This document shows, piece by piece, positions 17,888 to 27,401 of a stretch of DNA of 64,000 nucleotides. The first letter of the stretch is position 1; the number at the start of each line of letters is the position of its first letter. The DNA is from an uncultured Trueperaceae bacterium (GTDB taxonomy: Bacteria; Deinococcota; Deinococci; Deinococcales; Trueperaceae). Made by a program: the position numbers and the translations under genes. The stretch covers positions 1 to 64,000 of the forward strand of contig CAJXNS010000005.1 of NCBI GenBank assembly GCA_913057165.1, in the 5' to 3' direction. The notes below the pieces were generated by a model that saw only the letters and a list, made by a program, of their open reading frames with translations, searched no databases and was not told where the DNA came from.

Positions 17888-18112
17888 TTAGCGAGGAACG
17901 ATCTGCAGCAGCAACGCGAGGACGGCCCAAGTGACCGCCACGTAAATCGTGATCCGTTGCAGGTTGCCGGCTGTACCGCCTGACGTTGAGAATTCACTAC
18001 CGCCACCGGCCAGCCCGTCTCCCAAACCTGACTGTTTCGGTTCTTGGAGAAGCACCACGGCCGTTAGGGCAACGGACGCCAACACAAACAAAATAAGCAA
18101 CAGCCAGAACAT
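17888..18112 (-). CDS. secG: Preprotein translocase subunit SecG
   Basis: Small subunit of the SecYEG channel, 74 residues with two membrane helices. The N-terminus is MFWLLLILFVLASVALTAVVLLQEPKQSGLG. The LLQEPKQSGLGDGLAGG loop between helices is diagnostic, and the second helix ends the protein. The start is the ATG at 18112 behind a GGAGGTTTTC SD; the open frame above it runs into the tRNA and is not coding. It lies only 16 bp below tRNA-Leu and is probably made from the same transcript. Confidence 0.95.
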   Translation of the reverse strand: MFWLLLILFVLASVALTAVVLLQEPKQSGLGDGLAGGGSEFSTSGGTAGNLQRITIYVAVTWAVLALLLQIVPR

Positions 18113-18128
18113 GAAAACCTCCGTAATG

Positions 18129-18212
18129 TGGTGCCGGGAGCGGGATTCGAACCCGCACGGGTTGCCCCGGTAGATTTTGAGTCTACTGCGTCTACCGTTC
18201 CGCCATCCCGGC
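18129..18212 (-). tRNA. trnL-CAA: tRNA-Leu (anticodon CAA)
   Basis: The minus strand folds into a full class II tRNA: 7-bp acceptor GCCGGGA/TCCCGGC, a D arm, a 5-bp anticodon stem GTAGA/TCTAC around CTCAAAA (anticodon CAA, reading UUG), a long 13-nt variable arm typical of Leu, T arm GCGGG-TTCGAAT-CCCGC, discriminator A and an encoded CCA. The span is 84 nt including CCA. It lies directly upstream of secG. Confidence 0.97.
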
Positions 18213-18225
18213 GTGCCAAGGTGAG

Positions 18226-18255
18226 AGTCTAGCACCGCGCCTCACCCGTCCGCAA
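18226..18255 (-). promoter_or_regulatory. Predicted promoter for tRNA-Leu-secG
   Basis: Minus-strand TTGCGG (18255-18250) and TAGACT (18231-18226) with an 18-nt spacer. The start site would be a few bases before the mature tRNA 5' end. It is back to back with the leaderless promoter of the PrcB-like gene. Confidence 0.7.
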
Positions 18256-18283
18256 CGCACGGCACGCTCGCCAAGCGCGGTGG

Positions 18284-18296
18284 TAGGCTGCGCGCC
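18284..18296 (+). promoter_or_regulatory. Leaderless-type -10 box for the PrcB-like gene
   Basis: TAGGCT at 18284-18289 is followed by 7 nt and then the ATG at 18297. There is no SD. Transcription starting at the normal distance from a -10 box would begin at or next to the start codon. Confidence 0.6.
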
Positions 18297-19394
18297 ATGA
18301 CGCGCCAACGATGGACGTTGCTGGCTTTAGCCGTACCCGCACTCATTCTCGCGGCGTGTGGACCTGTAGGCACACGCGAATGGCACGAAATCGTGGTGTC
18401 CGACGCGGGTGGTACGCAGGCCATCGGCGTGGCTTACGGCAACGCGCGCTCGTTTACCGTCAGCGGACAAGAGCTCGAGGTGGGCGAGGTCATCGATACG
18501 GTTGAAGGCGACGCCTTCGCTGTGCGTGGTGCGCGCACGATTGCCGGTGAGCCGACGTTCACAGAGACGACCCAAGCGCCTCGTTCGGTGGCGTTGAATG
18601 TACAGCGGATCCCACTCACCACGGACTTGACGGTGACCCTTGACCGACCCGTGGACCGCCTTCACTATTTTGACGGGGTGCGCTGGTTTGAATTGCCGGT
18701 CCCGACGGATTTGCCCGCCCGCGAACGTGTCGTTCCCAAGCAGACAGGTTTTCCTTTCCGTGGTGCGGGACAGTTAACGCCTGCTGAGGCGGACGCACTG
18801 CAACGGTTCTTGGCTGCAGAAGGTGAGCCGCTTGCTGTGGCGGTCTTACCGCCGGAAGACGACCACGACCGGGTGCGCGACGTTCGCGGCCTCGATGAGC
18901 ACCGACAGACCGAACTGGTGGTCCAACGTGACCTACCGATCGATTCCGGTGCGTACCGCGCCCCGCAGCGCCGCGCGGTATTCGAAGTTGTCTCGCAAGG
19001 CAGTATTGGGGCCTTGAGCGAGCAGCCACGCTACGAATTAATCGATTCACAAGATGCCCTGCTCGACTTTTGGTCCGACGTGCATAGCGGGATGACCGAG
19101 TTGCCAGCAGCGCCCAGCCCTGACTTTTCGCGTGAAACCCTGGTCGGGATTCGCTTGGCGCAGAAACCGTCCGGTGGTTACGGCGTGGCCGTCGAATCGG
19201 TGTTCGTTGACGGCCGCCAGCTGTTCGTGGATGTTCGCCGCAGCGAACCTGCCGAGGGCACGCTCAGCACGTCGGTGTTAACGGCCCCTTGGGTGCTGGT
19301 TCGGGTGCTTGGCGTGGACGCGCTTGCCGTGTGGTTCCGCGACGCTGGCACCCAAGAAATCTACGAGGTTGACCGCGTCGAACGACTCGACTAA
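18297..19394 (+). CDS. Lipoprotein with PrcB-like C-terminal domain
   Basis: A 365-residue envelope lipoprotein. The N-terminus MTRQRWTLLALAVPALILAAC ends in a lipobox with Cys21. The middle has little recognisable homology. The last 110 residues, from about SQDALLDFW, contain ETLVGIRLAQKPSGGYGVAVESV, the pattern of the PrcB protease-complex subunit family; these C-terminal domains also occur in proteins of unknown role. The gene has a leaderless-type promoter and is convergent with the dGTPase gene (4-bp overlap). A protease partner is not evident nearby, so the function remains open. Confidence 0.75.
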   Translation: MTRQRWTLLALAVPALILAACGPVGTREWHEIVVSDAGGTQAIGVAYGNARSFTVSGQELEVGEVIDTVEGDAFAVRGARTIAGEPTFTETTQAPRSVALNVQRIPLTTDLTVTLDRPVDRLHYFDGVRWFELPVPTDLPARERVVPKQTGFPFRGAGQLTPAEADALQRFLAAEGEPLAVAVLPPEDDHDRVRDVRGLDEHRQTELVVQRDLPIDSGAYRAPQRRAVFEVVSQGSIGALSEQPRYELIDSQDALLDFWSDVHSGMTELPAAPSPDFSRETLVGIRLAQKPSGGYGVAVESVFVDGRQLFVDVRRSEPAEGTLSTSVLTAPWVLVRVLGVDALAVWFRDAGTQEIYEVDRVERLD

Positions 19395-20551
19395 CGCACC
19401 GTCATGACGTTGGACGGATCGAACAGTCGGCGGTGTTCCTCGACCGCAAACCGGTCGGTAAAGCCAGCCAAGTAATCCGTCACCGCACGAAGCACGCCGT
19501 CGCGCTCGGCAGCCACTTGCCACCTCTCAGGAAGCGACGCGGGTTCCTGCACAAAAGACTCAAACAGACGCTCAATAATGTCGGCGGCCGCCCGGCTGGT
19601 CCGAACCTGCCGCGGGTGTTGGTACAGCGCCTGATGCAAAAAGTCTTTGAGGTTCACTCCGGCCTCCGCGAACGGTCTTGAAGGCTGCACCAAACGATCG
19701 ATCGCCTGCTCATCGGAGTCTGCAATATCGCCTGCTGCGTCCAAGCGGGTGGAGGCCGTCACGATCACGTCCTCAACGCAGGCACCGAGAATTTCGCGGA
19801 CCAGTTCGTGCCGCCGTAACTCCGGATTGTCCGGCAGGCGCTGACCCGCAATGGCCAACTGGACCAGTGGCAGATCGTGAATCTCGCCGAAGTCAAGCAA
19901 GCCGCTGCGTAAACCGTCGTCTAAATCGTGGGCGTTGTAGGTCAGCTCATCGGCCAAATTCACGATGCGTGCCTCGACACTCGCCGGTGGCCAGCGATCT
20001 CCGGCGTCCGCAAGGCCCAGCGCCGCGCGTTCACCAGCCTCGTCGTGCTTCATGAGACCCCGCAGCGTTTCAAGCGTGAGGTTGAGTCCGTTAAACCCCT
20101 CGTAGCGCTGCTCAAGGTGCGTGACCACACGCAGGCTTTGGCGGTTGTGTTCAAACCCACCGATCGGTTCTGCAAGCCGGTTCAGGGTTCTCTCACCGGC
20201 GTGGCCGAACGGAGGGTGACCCAAATCGTGCGCCAGCGCAAGCGTTTCAGCCAGGTCCTCGTTCAAGCCCAAAGCCCGCGCAACCGCCTTGGAAACCTGA
20301 GCGACCTCAAGCGTGTGGGTCAAGCGGGTTCGGTAGTGATCCCCCTCGCCGTTGACGAAGACCTGCGTTTTGTACTCAAGGCGGCGAAAGGCGGTGGTGT
20401 GCACCACGCGGTCACGGTCCTTCTGAAAGGCGGTCCGGTAGCGACTCGGTTCTTCTGGGTACAGCCGACCGGCCGAGGCGCCGCTTAACACAGCGTACGG
20501 CGCCAGCTCCCGACGTTCGCGGGCTTCAAGGTGTTCACGTGGGACAACCAT
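19391..20551 (-). CDS. dgt: Deoxyguanosinetriphosphate triphosphohydrolase-like protein
   Basis: HD-domain enzyme that hydrolyses dGTP or other dNTPs to nucleoside and triphosphate. The start ATG at 20551 gives MVVPREHLEARERREL and a 386-residue protein of normal length. The metal ligands are visible in RLTHTLEVAQ and LAHDLGHPPFGHAGE, with LTYNAHDLDDGLR further on. The 650-residue open frame includes upstream antisense sequence of the hisN-like gene and is rejected. It is divergent from hisN. Substrate range in this type-2 family is usually broader than dGTP. Confidence 0.92.
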   Translation of the reverse strand: MVVPREHLEARERRELAPYAVLSGASAGRLYPEEPSRYRTAFQKDRDRVVHTTAFRRLEYKTQVFVNGEGDHYRTRLTHTLEVAQVSKAVARALGLNEDLAETLALAHDLGHPPFGHAGERTLNRLAEPIGGFEHNRQSLRVVTHLEQRYEGFNGLNLTLETLRGLMKHDEAGERAALGLADAGDRWPPASVEARIVNLADELTYNAHDLDDGLRSGLLDFGEIHDLPLVQLAIAGQRLPDNPELRRHELVREILGACVEDVIVTASTRLDAAGDIADSDEQAIDRLVQPSRPFAEAGVNLKDFLHQALYQHPRQVRTSRAAADIIERLFESFVQEPASLPERWQVAAERDGVLRAVTDYLAGFTDRFAVEEHRRLFDPSNVMTVR

Positions 20552-20602
20552 GGCGTCGGTGAGGGTACCGCGTGTTGCTAAGGTATGCGCTTGGAGGCAG
20601 GC

Positions 20603-21385
20603 ATGCGTAGCGACACGGAACAACTGCTCAATGCAGCGCTGGAGATGGCGGACGTGGCAGGCCGGATGACCCTTGGTTACTTTCGGACTGGCGTTCGGCC
20701 GGACTGGAAGGACGACCGGACCCCTGTCACGGTCGCAGACCGTGAAGCTGAAACGTACCTGCGTGATGAGATCCATCGCCGGTTTCCCACGCACGGCATT
20801 GTCGGCGAGGAGTTTGGTGAGGAAGCTGGCGGTGACGGCACGACGTGGTGGATCGATCCGATCGATGGCACCAAAGCGTTCCTGCGTGGTGTGCCGACCT
20901 ACGGCGTACTCCTCGCGGTCGAGCGCGACGGTGAGGTGTGTGCAGGTGTGGCGTCGTTCCCGGCGCTGGGCGAGACCATTGGTGCGGGGCGCGGTTTGGG
21001 TGCACGCCTTAATGGCCGTTTGGTCAACGTTTCGTCCGTCGGGGAGATGCAGCACGCCGCCATCAGCACGACGGACGGCGGCCGGTTCGCTGAACTGGGT
21101 GCCGACCAAGCCTGGGCTGACACCATGCGCCGTTTTCATGTGCGCGCTGGATGGGGCGATGCGTACGGCTACATGCTGGTCGCCTCGGGGCGGGTTGAGG
21201 CCATGGTGGATCCAGTGGTCAGCCCGTGGGACGTCGCACCCTTCCCGGTCATTATCGAAGAGGCCGGTGGTCAGATGACCGACTGGAACGGACAGCGTGG
21301 CTTTACGGGCGGTCATGCTGTGGCCAGCAACGGCCTGTTTCACGAACCGCTTCTTGCATCGTTGCGTGGCGACAGAATTGAGTGA
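20603..21385 (+). CDS. hisN: Histidinol-phosphatase, inositol monophosphatase family
   Basis: A magnesium-dependent phosphatase of the IMPase fold, 260 residues. Metal-site motifs are EEFGEEAGG near residue 70, WIDPIDGTKAFLRGVP near 87 and SPWDVAPFPVIIEEAGG near 210. The KAFLRGVPTYG variant matches IMPase-type histidinol-phosphatases, and hisD occurs elsewhere in the window, so HisN is the best call; generic IMPase or 3'-phosphoadenosine phosphatase remain possible. The ATG at 20603 is chosen because GGAGG lies 5 nt before it; an in-frame ATG at 20585 precedes that SD. Confidence 0.85.
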   Translation: MRSDTEQLLNAALEMADVAGRMTLGYFRTGVRPDWKDDRTPVTVADREAETYLRDEIHRRFPTHGIVGEEFGEEAGGDGTTWWIDPIDGTKAFLRGVPTYGVLLAVERDGEVCAGVASFPALGETIGAGRGLGARLNGRLVNVSSVGEMQHAAISTTDGGRFAELGADQAWADTMRRFHVRAGWGDAYGYMLVASGRVEAMVDPVVSPWDVAPFPVIIEEAGGQMTDWNGQRGFTGGHAVASNGLFHEPLLASLRGDRIE

Positions 21386-21414
21386 CCGCTACGGGTTTCC
21401 CGCTGCGGCCTCGG

Positions 21415-21425
21415 TAAGGTAAGGC
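21415..21425 (+). promoter_or_regulatory. -10 box close to the ispG start
   Basis: TAAGGT at 21415-21420 is 5 nt before the ATG at 21426. The intervening AAGG is too close to the ATG to be a good SD, so a leaderless transcript is the simpler reading. Confidence 0.5.
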
Positions 21426-22652
21426 ATGATTGCTGAACGTCGCGCAACCCCAACCGTATGGGTGGGCTCGGTTCCCGTTGGGTCCGACCATCCCGTTGTC
21501 GTGCAGTCGATGACCAACACCGACACCGCCGACGTGGACGCCACCGTCAGGCAGGTGGCCGAACTGGCCGAAGCTGGCAGCGAGGTTGTGCGCATCACCG
21601 TCAATAACCAACAGGCCGCCGAGGCCGTCCCCACGATTGTCTCGAGGCTGGCCGACGAGGGTGTTTACACACCCATCGTGGGTGATTTCCATTACAACGG
21701 ACATATTTTGTTGGACGCCTACCCCGAGACCGCGGCAGCGCTCGCGAAGTACCGCATCAACCCAGGCAACGTCGGGACGGGCGAGCGGCACGACGAAAAC
21801 TTCGAAAGCATTGTCCGAATCGCCATCAAGCACGACAAGCCGGTGCGTATTGGCGTGAACTGGGGCAGTCTAGACCAGGGCCTACTGACGCACATGATGG
21901 ACATCAACGCCGAAAAAGACCGGCCGGACGACGCCCATGAAGTGATGATGCAAGCGATGATTGAGTCGGCCATGCAATCGGTAGAACTCGCCGAAAAGGT
22001 TGGCCTGGCGCACGACAAGATCGTCCTCAGCGTCAAAATCAGTCGCGCCCCCGACCTATGGGATGCCTACCGCCGTCTGGCCAAACGTACCGACCTGCCG
22101 TTCCACTTGGGTTTAACCGAAGCCGGTATGGGCACCAAAGGCGCGGTGGCGTCGGCTGCTGGTCTGGTTCCACTCCTCAGCGAAGGGATTGGGGACACCA
22201 TTCGGGTGTCGCTGACGCCAGCCCCGGGCGCTTCACGCACCAAAGAGGTTGAGATCGCCCAAGAGATTCTCGCCTCGGTTGGCATCCGTCGTTTCGCGCC
22301 GGCGGTGACGGCATGCCCCGGTTGTGGACGCACCACAAGCACGCTCTTTCAGGAAATGGCGCAGGACATCGACGCCTTCATGCGGCGCCAAATGCCGGTG
22401 TGGCGGAACACGTACCCGGGGGTTGAGAACCTCAACGTGGCGGTCATGGGGTGTGTGGTGAACGGACCAGGCGAATCAAAGCATGCCGACATTGGCATCA
22501 GTCTGCCCGGCACAGGGGAGACACCCCGTGCCCCCGTCTACCAAGATGGCAAGCTACTGACCACCCTACAAGGGGATGGCGAGAGCATCGCCCGCCAGTT
22601 CAATGAACTCCTTGAAGACTACGTTCAAAGCCGCTACGGATCGAACGCGTGA
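21426..22652 (+). CDS. ispG: 4-hydroxy-3-methylbut-2-enyl-diphosphate synthase
   Basis: Iron-sulfur enzyme of the MEP isoprenoid pathway that reductively opens MEcPP to HMBPP. The 408-residue protein shows [20 protein letters not shown] at the start, GVNWGSLDQ in the barrel, and the [4Fe-4S] ligands in ACPGCGRTT (two Cys) and GCVVNGPGE (third Cys). It directly precedes the carotenoid cluster and feeds it, although a separate SD suggests crtB is translated independently. dxr of the same pathway is at 46-47 kb. Confidence 0.97.
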   Translation: MIAERRATPTVWVGSVPVGSDHPVVVQSMTNTDTADVDATVRQVAELAEAGSEVVRITVNNQQAAEAVPTIVSRLADEGVYTPIVGDFHYNGHILLDAYPETAAALAKYRINPGNVGTGERHDENFESIVRIAIKHDKPVRIGVNWGSLDQGLLTHMMDINAEKDRPDDAHEVMMQAMIESAMQSVELAEKVGLAHDKIVLSVKISRAPDLWDAYRRLAKRTDLPFHLGLTEAGMGTKGAVASAAGLVPLLSEGIGDTIRVSLTPAPGASRTKEVEIAQEILASVGIRRFAPAVTACPGCGRTTSTLFQEMAQDIDAFMRRQMPVWRNTYPGVENLNVAVMGCVVNGPGESKHADIGISLPGTGETPRAPVYQDGKLLTTLQGDGESIARQFNELLEDYVQSRYGSNA

Positions 22653-22703
22653 TGGTCAAGATCACGTGCCGGTCGTAGCGGTCGTTTGATGGGAGGGCAT
22701 GCC

Positions 22704-23648
22704 GTGACGGCCGCACCGGACGCGACTGGGACGCTCACAAAGCTGAATCAAGGCGTCGTACGCGACGCGCTGGCGGCATGCGAGCGCACCACCGCCCGTC
22801 ACTCCAGCACGTTTTCGCTTGGCAGCCGATTCTTCCCAGGGGCACAGCGGCGCGCCGTGACGGCGGTCTACGCCGCCTGCCGGGTCGGTGACGACGCGGT
22901 TGATGAGGCCTCCGGCCTGGCAGACGCCCAGCAACGCCTAGAGGCGTGGTGGCAAGGCATTGAGCGTGCCTACAGCGGTCGGCCCGACCTTGAACGCCCC
23001 TACGAGGTGGGTCTGGCATGGACGCTTGAACGCTACGACGTTCCCAAAGAGGCGTTTGAAGAACTACGAAAAGGCTTTGAAACCGACCTCGTTCTGAGTT
23101 GCATGGACTCAACCGATGACCTGCTGACGTACTGCCGGCGCGTCGCAGGTGTGGTGGGTTGGATGATCACCCCAATCGCCGGCTACAGGGGCGGCAACGA
23201 GACACTGCAAGCGGCCCTCGCCTTGGGCAACGCCATGCAGCTCACCAATATCCTGCGAGACGTCGGCGAAGACCTCAACCGCAATCGCTGCTACCTGCCG
23301 CAAGAACTGCTCGACAAGCACGGCGTCACCCTGGACGAGCTTCGTAAAGGCTCCGTCAGCGACGCGTACGTGGCACTCCTTGAAGACTTGGCTTTAGAGG
23401 CAGAACGGCTCTACGCCCAAGGGTGGGCTGGCGTACCGAAACTGCAAGGCGCCGCAAAATTTGCGGTCGCGGTGGCAGCCGAAAACTACCAAGCGATCCT
23501 CAACAAGTTGCGCGCCAACCGTTACGACAACCTCAACCGGCGTGCCTACCTGCGTACGCCCGAACGCCTGAAACTGATCCCCATCGCCGTGTGGCACGCA
23601 TGGTTTCCGCCGGAGCCCGGTTCCACACGTCATCAGGAGGCTTCATGA
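22704..23648 (+). CDS. crtB: Phytoene synthase
   Basis: Head-to-head condensation of two GGPP to phytoene, the committed carotenoid step. The Asp-rich motifs are DDAVDE near residue 55 and [15 protein letters not shown] near 190, with the squalene/phytoene synthase fold over 314 residues. The start is the GTG at 22704 because GGAGG lies 7-8 nt upstream; TTG 22686 has no SD. The TGA overlaps the ATG of the next gene, the first of a chain of overlaps binding six carotenoid genes together. Confidence 0.95.
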   Translation: MTAAPDATGTLTKLNQGVVRDALAACERTTARHSSTFSLGSRFFPGAQRRAVTAVYAACRVGDDAVDEASGLADAQQRLEAWWQGIERAYSGRPDLERPYEVGLAWTLERYDVPKEAFEELRKGFETDLVLSCMDSTDDLLTYCRRVAGVVGWMITPIAGYRGGNETLQAALALGNAMQLTNILRDVGEDLNRNRCYLPQELLDKHGVTLDELRKGSVSDAYVALLEDLALEAERLYAQGWAGVPKLQGAAKFAVAVAAENYQAILNKLRANRYDNLNRRAYLRTPERLKLIPIAVWHAWFPPEPGSTRHQEAS

Positions 23649-25198
23649 GTCAGTACGACATCATCGTGGTCGGTGCAGGGCACAACGCCCTCATCACCGC
23701 GGCATACCTCGCCCAGTCCGGTCGTAAAGTCGGCGTGTTTGAACGCCGCGACATGGTCGGGGGGGCCGTCTCAACCGTGGAGGAGGTCCCGGGCTACCAG
23801 TTTGACCTTGGAGGCAGCGCCCACATCCTGATTCGTTTGACGCCGATCGTCGAGGAACTCAACCTCGGTCGTTACGGCCTTGAGTACATCGATGTGGACC
23901 CGCTTTTCTTTGCGCCATTCCCGGATGGCGATTCGCTATACATCCACCGGAGTGAACAGCGCACCATCGAGGCGCTGGAAGCCAAGTACCCCGGTGAGGG
24001 GGAAGCGTACGGCCGTTTCATCGACGAGTGGCGCCCGTTCGCCCGGGTGGTCAAGGATCTGTTCTTAAGCACGCCAAGCCCCTTGAACCTGGGACGCAAG
24101 ATGATGTTCGGTAAAGCCATCCAAGGCGACTGGAAGCGTGCCCTGCAGGCGATCTTGTCGCCGTACGGTGAGGTGGTCGACCGGTACTTTAAAGAGGAGA
24201 AGGTGAAGGCGCCGCTGACGTGGATGGCTGCGCAGTCCGGACCACCCCCATCGGAACCGATGACCAGCCCGTTTTTGTTGTGGCACCCGCTCTATCACGA
24301 GGGGGGTATCGCCCGGCCGCGTGGTGGGTCGGGCATGCTGACGCAGGCCCTTGCACGGCATATTGAAGACCATGGTGGCGAGATTCATACCAGCGCTGGT
24401 GTTGATGAAATTCTTGTGGAAGGTCGCCGCGTCACCGGCATTCGTGTGGGTTCGGACACGTACCACGCCTCCACCGTGGTGGCCGGAAGCCACGCGCTGG
24501 AGACGTTTGGTCGCCTGCTGCCCGAGGAACACCGGCCGGCCACGAGCCGCAACATGCGTGTTGGCAACGGCTTTGGGGCGGTGTTGCGTTTGGCGTTGGA
24601 CAAACCGGTCCGTTACGCCGCCGATCCCAGCGATGACGCCCGTACCGCCCTGCAACTGATCGCTGACGACCGTGCCCAGATCAGCCGGGCTTATGGCGAC
24701 TACCTGCGGGGTGAACCGGCCAAGGATCCGCCCATTGTGGGTATGTCGTTTTCCGCTGTGGACGACACGTTGGCCCCTCCAGGGGGAGAGGTGCTGTGGC
24801 TGTGGGCCCAGTACTTCCCTTACGAGCTGGCCGGCGGCCAAACGTGGGAGCAGATTGGCCCTAGGGTGGCTGAGTCGATCTTGGATGCGTTTGAACGCCG
24901 CGCTCCTGGCACGAAGGAGAGTGTGGTCGGTTCCCTGTTCCAGCATCCTGAATGGCTTGAGGCCAACTTGGGTTTGTTCCGCGGAAACGTCATGCACCTC
25001 GAAATGAGTTTGGATCAGATGTTTGCGTTGCGGCCGTTTCTTGGCATGAGCGAATACAGGACGCACCTCAAAGGCCTATACCTCACGGGCGCGAGCACGC
25101 ACCCAGGTGGCGGCATTATGGGTGCGTCGGGACGCAATGCGGCCAGAACCGTCTTGGGTGACGTGGAACGTCGCCGCTGGATTCCGGTGAAGCGGTGA
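23645..25198 (+). CDS. crtO: CrtO-type carotenoid oxidoreductase (putative ketolase)
   Basis: A 517-residue FAD-dependent protein of the CrtI superfamily. The N-terminal dinucleotide motif is [29 protein letters not shown] in short form GAGHN..A, and the C-terminal FAD segment reads [21 protein letters not shown]. Length and the GAGHN start match CrtO beta-carotene ketolases such as that of Deinococcus, which convert a ring CH2 to a ketone, better than phytoene desaturase. The start overlaps crtB (ATGA) with an AGGAGG SD. A desaturase or isomerase role cannot be excluded from sequence alone. Confidence 0.82.
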   Translation: MSQYDIIVVGAGHNALITAAYLAQSGRKVGVFERRDMVGGAVSTVEEVPGYQFDLGGSAHILIRLTPIVEELNLGRYGLEYIDVDPLFFAPFPDGDSLYIHRSEQRTIEALEAKYPGEGEAYGRFIDEWRPFARVVKDLFLSTPSPLNLGRKMMFGKAIQGDWKRALQAILSPYGEVVDRYFKEEKVKAPLTWMAAQSGPPPSEPMTSPFLLWHPLYHEGGIARPRGGSGMLTQALARHIEDHGGEIHTSAGVDEILVEGRRVTGIRVGSDTYHASTVVAGSHALETFGRLLPEEHRPATSRNMRVGNGFGAVLRLALDKPVRYAADPSDDARTALQLIADDRAQISRAYGDYLRGEPAKDPPIVGMSFSAVDDTLAPPGGEVLWLWAQYFPYELAGGQTWEQIGPRVAESILDAFERRAPGTKESVVGSLFQHPEWLEANLGLFRGNVMHLEMSLDQMFALRPFLGMSEYRTHLKGLYLTGASTHPGGGIMGASGRNAARTVLGDVERRRWIPVKR

Positions 25199-26703
25199 CC
25201 ATCACGTACGCCATGTTCCACGTCATCTTTACGCTCCCGCCGCTTGCGTTCTTCTTCTGGCGGTATCAACGGGCAAAGCGTTTGACCGGCAGTGGCACGG
25301 GTGGCTGGGCACCCACCGCCCGCTTCTCAAACCTGGCGCTCTTGGCGCACTTGATCATTGCGTTTATTTACACCACCCCTTGGGATAACTACCTTGTCTT
25401 TCGGGACGTGTGGGGTTACCCCCCAGGGCGCGTCCTCTTTACGATCGGCTACGTTCCCATCGAGGAATACGCATTTTTCTTGATTCAGACGGCTGGGACA
25501 GGCTTGTTTTTGTACTTCCTGATGCGGCACTTCACAGTGCCTGCACGTTCTCTACCTCAAGGATCCACGCAGATACGCTGGGTTGGTTCCGTGGTGTTTC
25601 TGATGATCGCGGCGGTCTCGGTTGCGGCCTTGACCACCGACGCTGGCACGTATGCTGGCCTGATCCTGGTGTGGGCCGCCCCGGTGCTTGCGTTGCAGTG
25701 GGCCTTCGGGGGTGACATGATCGTCCGTTCCTGGCGGATGGTGCTGACCGCGATCGCCGTCCCCACGGTGTACTTATGGTTTGCCGACTGGGTGGCGATC
25801 GGCAACGAAATCTGGTGGATTAGCGAATCGCTAACGACCGGGATCAAACCGTTCGGCCTTCCGATTGAGGAGGCGATGTTCTTTTTGGTCACCAACCTGC
25901 TGGTGGTGTTCGGCCTGACGATGGCGCACGCGCCTGAGGCGATGGACCGCTTCAAGAGCATCCGCACCACCCCGAAACTGCTGTGGTTGATCCCCCTGAC
26001 GTTTTGGGCGCTCAGTATGGTGCCCACCCCGCTCATGCCGGCAGGGGCGTTCTACCCGATGGCGCAAATTTCGACCGGTCTGCTTGCCTTCGCTCTGTTG
26101 GTGCACGCGGTCTTGCACTACAGGATGCGTGGTGCTGGCGCATTCATTACCGCCGTGGCGCTGGGCTGGTTGGTGGAACGGCTGGGCGAAACGACGGGTG
26201 TTCCGTTCGGCGAGTACGCCTACCAAGTGGAGCGCGGATTGCTGTTGGGCGTGCCGTGGTTGGTACCGCTCGGTTGGTTCGCCTTCACGTACGTCGGTAT
26301 TCACCTCTTTACAGGCAGCAGGTGGTTTCGTGCACTCGGCGCGGCGGTCGGATTGGTCGCCCTCGATTTGAGTTTGGACCCGCTCATGGTGGGTCAAGGT
26401 ATTTGGGCGTTTGAGCATGGGGCGTACGCCGGTGTCCCCCTCAGCAATTTCGTCGGCTGGTTTGTCTCTGGCCTGATCATCGCGTTCGTCATGCAGAGCG
26501 TGCTGGCACGTCCGGTACAACCTGTTGATCCAACCGCCGGCCGTGCTGTCTTTGCGGTTCAAGCGTTCCTGTTCGGTCTGGGGCTTGTGCTGTTCGGCCT
26601 TCCGGTACCTGCGCTGGTCGGCACGACAGCCATGCTGGCTGTGTTGGTGTGGGCCCTTGCGGATGCTCGCGCCAAAGCTGGGAAGGGGGCTGCAGCAGGG
26701 TGA
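25195..26703 (+). CDS. Lycopene cyclase (CrtYc-CrtYd type) fused to CruF-like hydratase
   Basis: A 502-residue polytopic membrane protein with three modules. Residues about 1-110 and 130-240 are tandem copies of the small lycopene-cyclase domain: each has a PIEE motif, PIEEYAFFL at 88-96 and PIEEAMFFL at 223-231, like the subunits of heterodimeric CrtYc/CrtYd and the fused fungal and archaeal cyclases. Residues about 255-495 match CruF/DUF422: [42 protein letters not shown] and LSNFVGWF. CruF adds water across the C-1',2' bond of psi ends. One polypeptide may therefore close one end and hydrate the other. The gene overlaps both neighbours by 4 bp. Confidence 0.85.
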   Translation: MTITYAMFHVIFTLPPLAFFFWRYQRAKRLTGSGTGGWAPTARFSNLALLAHLIIAFIYTTPWDNYLVFRDVWGYPPGRVLFTIGYVPIEEYAFFLIQTAGTGLFLYFLMRHFTVPARSLPQGSTQIRWVGSVVFLMIAAVSVAALTTDAGTYAGLILVWAAPVLALQWAFGGDMIVRSWRMVLTAIAVPTVYLWFADWVAIGNEIWWISESLTTGIKPFGLPIEEAMFFLVTNLLVVFGLTMAHAPEAMDRFKSIRTTPKLLWLIPLTFWALSMVPTPLMPAGAFYPMAQISTGLLAFALLVHAVLHYRMRGAGAFITAVALGWLVERLGETTGVPFGEYAYQVERGLLLGVPWLVPLGWFAFTYVGIHLFTGSRWFRALGAAVGLVALDLSLDPLMVGQGIWAFEHGAYAGVPLSNFVGWFVSGLIIAFVMQSVLARPVQPVDPTAGRAVFAVQAFLFGLGLVLFGLPVPALVGTTAMLAVLVWALADARAKAGKGAAAG

Positions 26704-27401
26704 CCGCGCCCGGCCCGGTCGCTGCCTTTAAGCGGCATATCCAAACGCGTTGGATTGCACCGCTGATTCCAATGGTGGCGCGAGGGTCCATGCGACGGGG
26801 TTTGGCAGGCGTTTGGTGGAAGGGGGATGAGCGACCGTGGTTGCCTGACGGTCGGGTCCTGCTCATCGCCAACCATCACTCCTGGTGGGATCTTTACCTG
26901 GTGTGGTGGTTCACGCACCGGCTTGAGCGCCCGATGGTGGGTCTGATGAACCCAGAGCGTCTTGCGTCATTCCCATTCTTTGGTCACCACGGTGCCGTAC
27001 CTGCCGATCAGCCGCGACCTTTCGTGCGGGGCGTCCGCGCTGGCGCGACCGGCATTGTGTTTCCCCAAGCGGGACTGCAGGCACCCGGCCCGGTCGTGTT
27101 GAGTCCGGCCCAAGCGGAACGAACGGAGCGCCTGGTCCGCCTCACCCAAGCGGCGGTGGTCCCCCTTGCGATCAGGGTGCTGTTGCGCGGCGGTCAACAC
27201 CCTGAGGCCTACCTTTGGGCGGGCCCACCGTTTCAGCAAAGCAACGCGGCACTTGAGCGCCTCAACGCGATGCTCAGCAGCTTCGAGCAGTCCGCGGCGG
27301 ACGTTGATCCTGAACAGCCACTGCCAGGCTTTGATGCCGCATTTCAGGGGCGCCAACCCACCCATAAAACCGCCGGTCGCCTGTCGCGGTGGTGGCGATA
27401 G
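26700..27401 (+). CDS. Lysophospholipid-type acyltransferase in carotenoid operon
   Basis: A 233-residue PlsC-superfamily acyltransferase. The catalytic HX4D motif is visible in NHHSWWDLY near residue 62, and block II-like FPFFGHHGAV near 93 follows. The GTG at 26700 overlaps the TGA of the previous gene. Position between a cyclase/hydratase and a sugar transferase suggests it esterifies a carotenoid glycoside, as acyltransferases do in staphyloxanthin-type or thermozeaxanthin-type pigments. That substrate is inferred from context. A housekeeping phospholipid role would not explain the tight coupling. Confidence 0.8.
   Translation: MTAPGPVAAFKRHIQTRWIAPLIPMVARGSMRRGLAGVWWKGDERPWLPDGRVLLIANHHSWWDLYLVWWFTHRLERPMVGLMNPERLASFPFFGHHGAVPADQPRPFVRGVRAGATGIVFPQAGLQAPGPVVLSPAQAERTERLVRLTQAAVVPLAIRVLLRGGQHPEAYLWAGPPFQQSNAALERLNAMLSSFEQSAADVDPEQPLPGFDAAFQGRQPTHKTAGRLSRWWR

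Noticed and set aside
19391-21343. A 650-residue dGTPase
   Set aside because: The first 264 residues are antisense to the hisN-like gene and lack family similarity; ATG 20551 gives the usual length.
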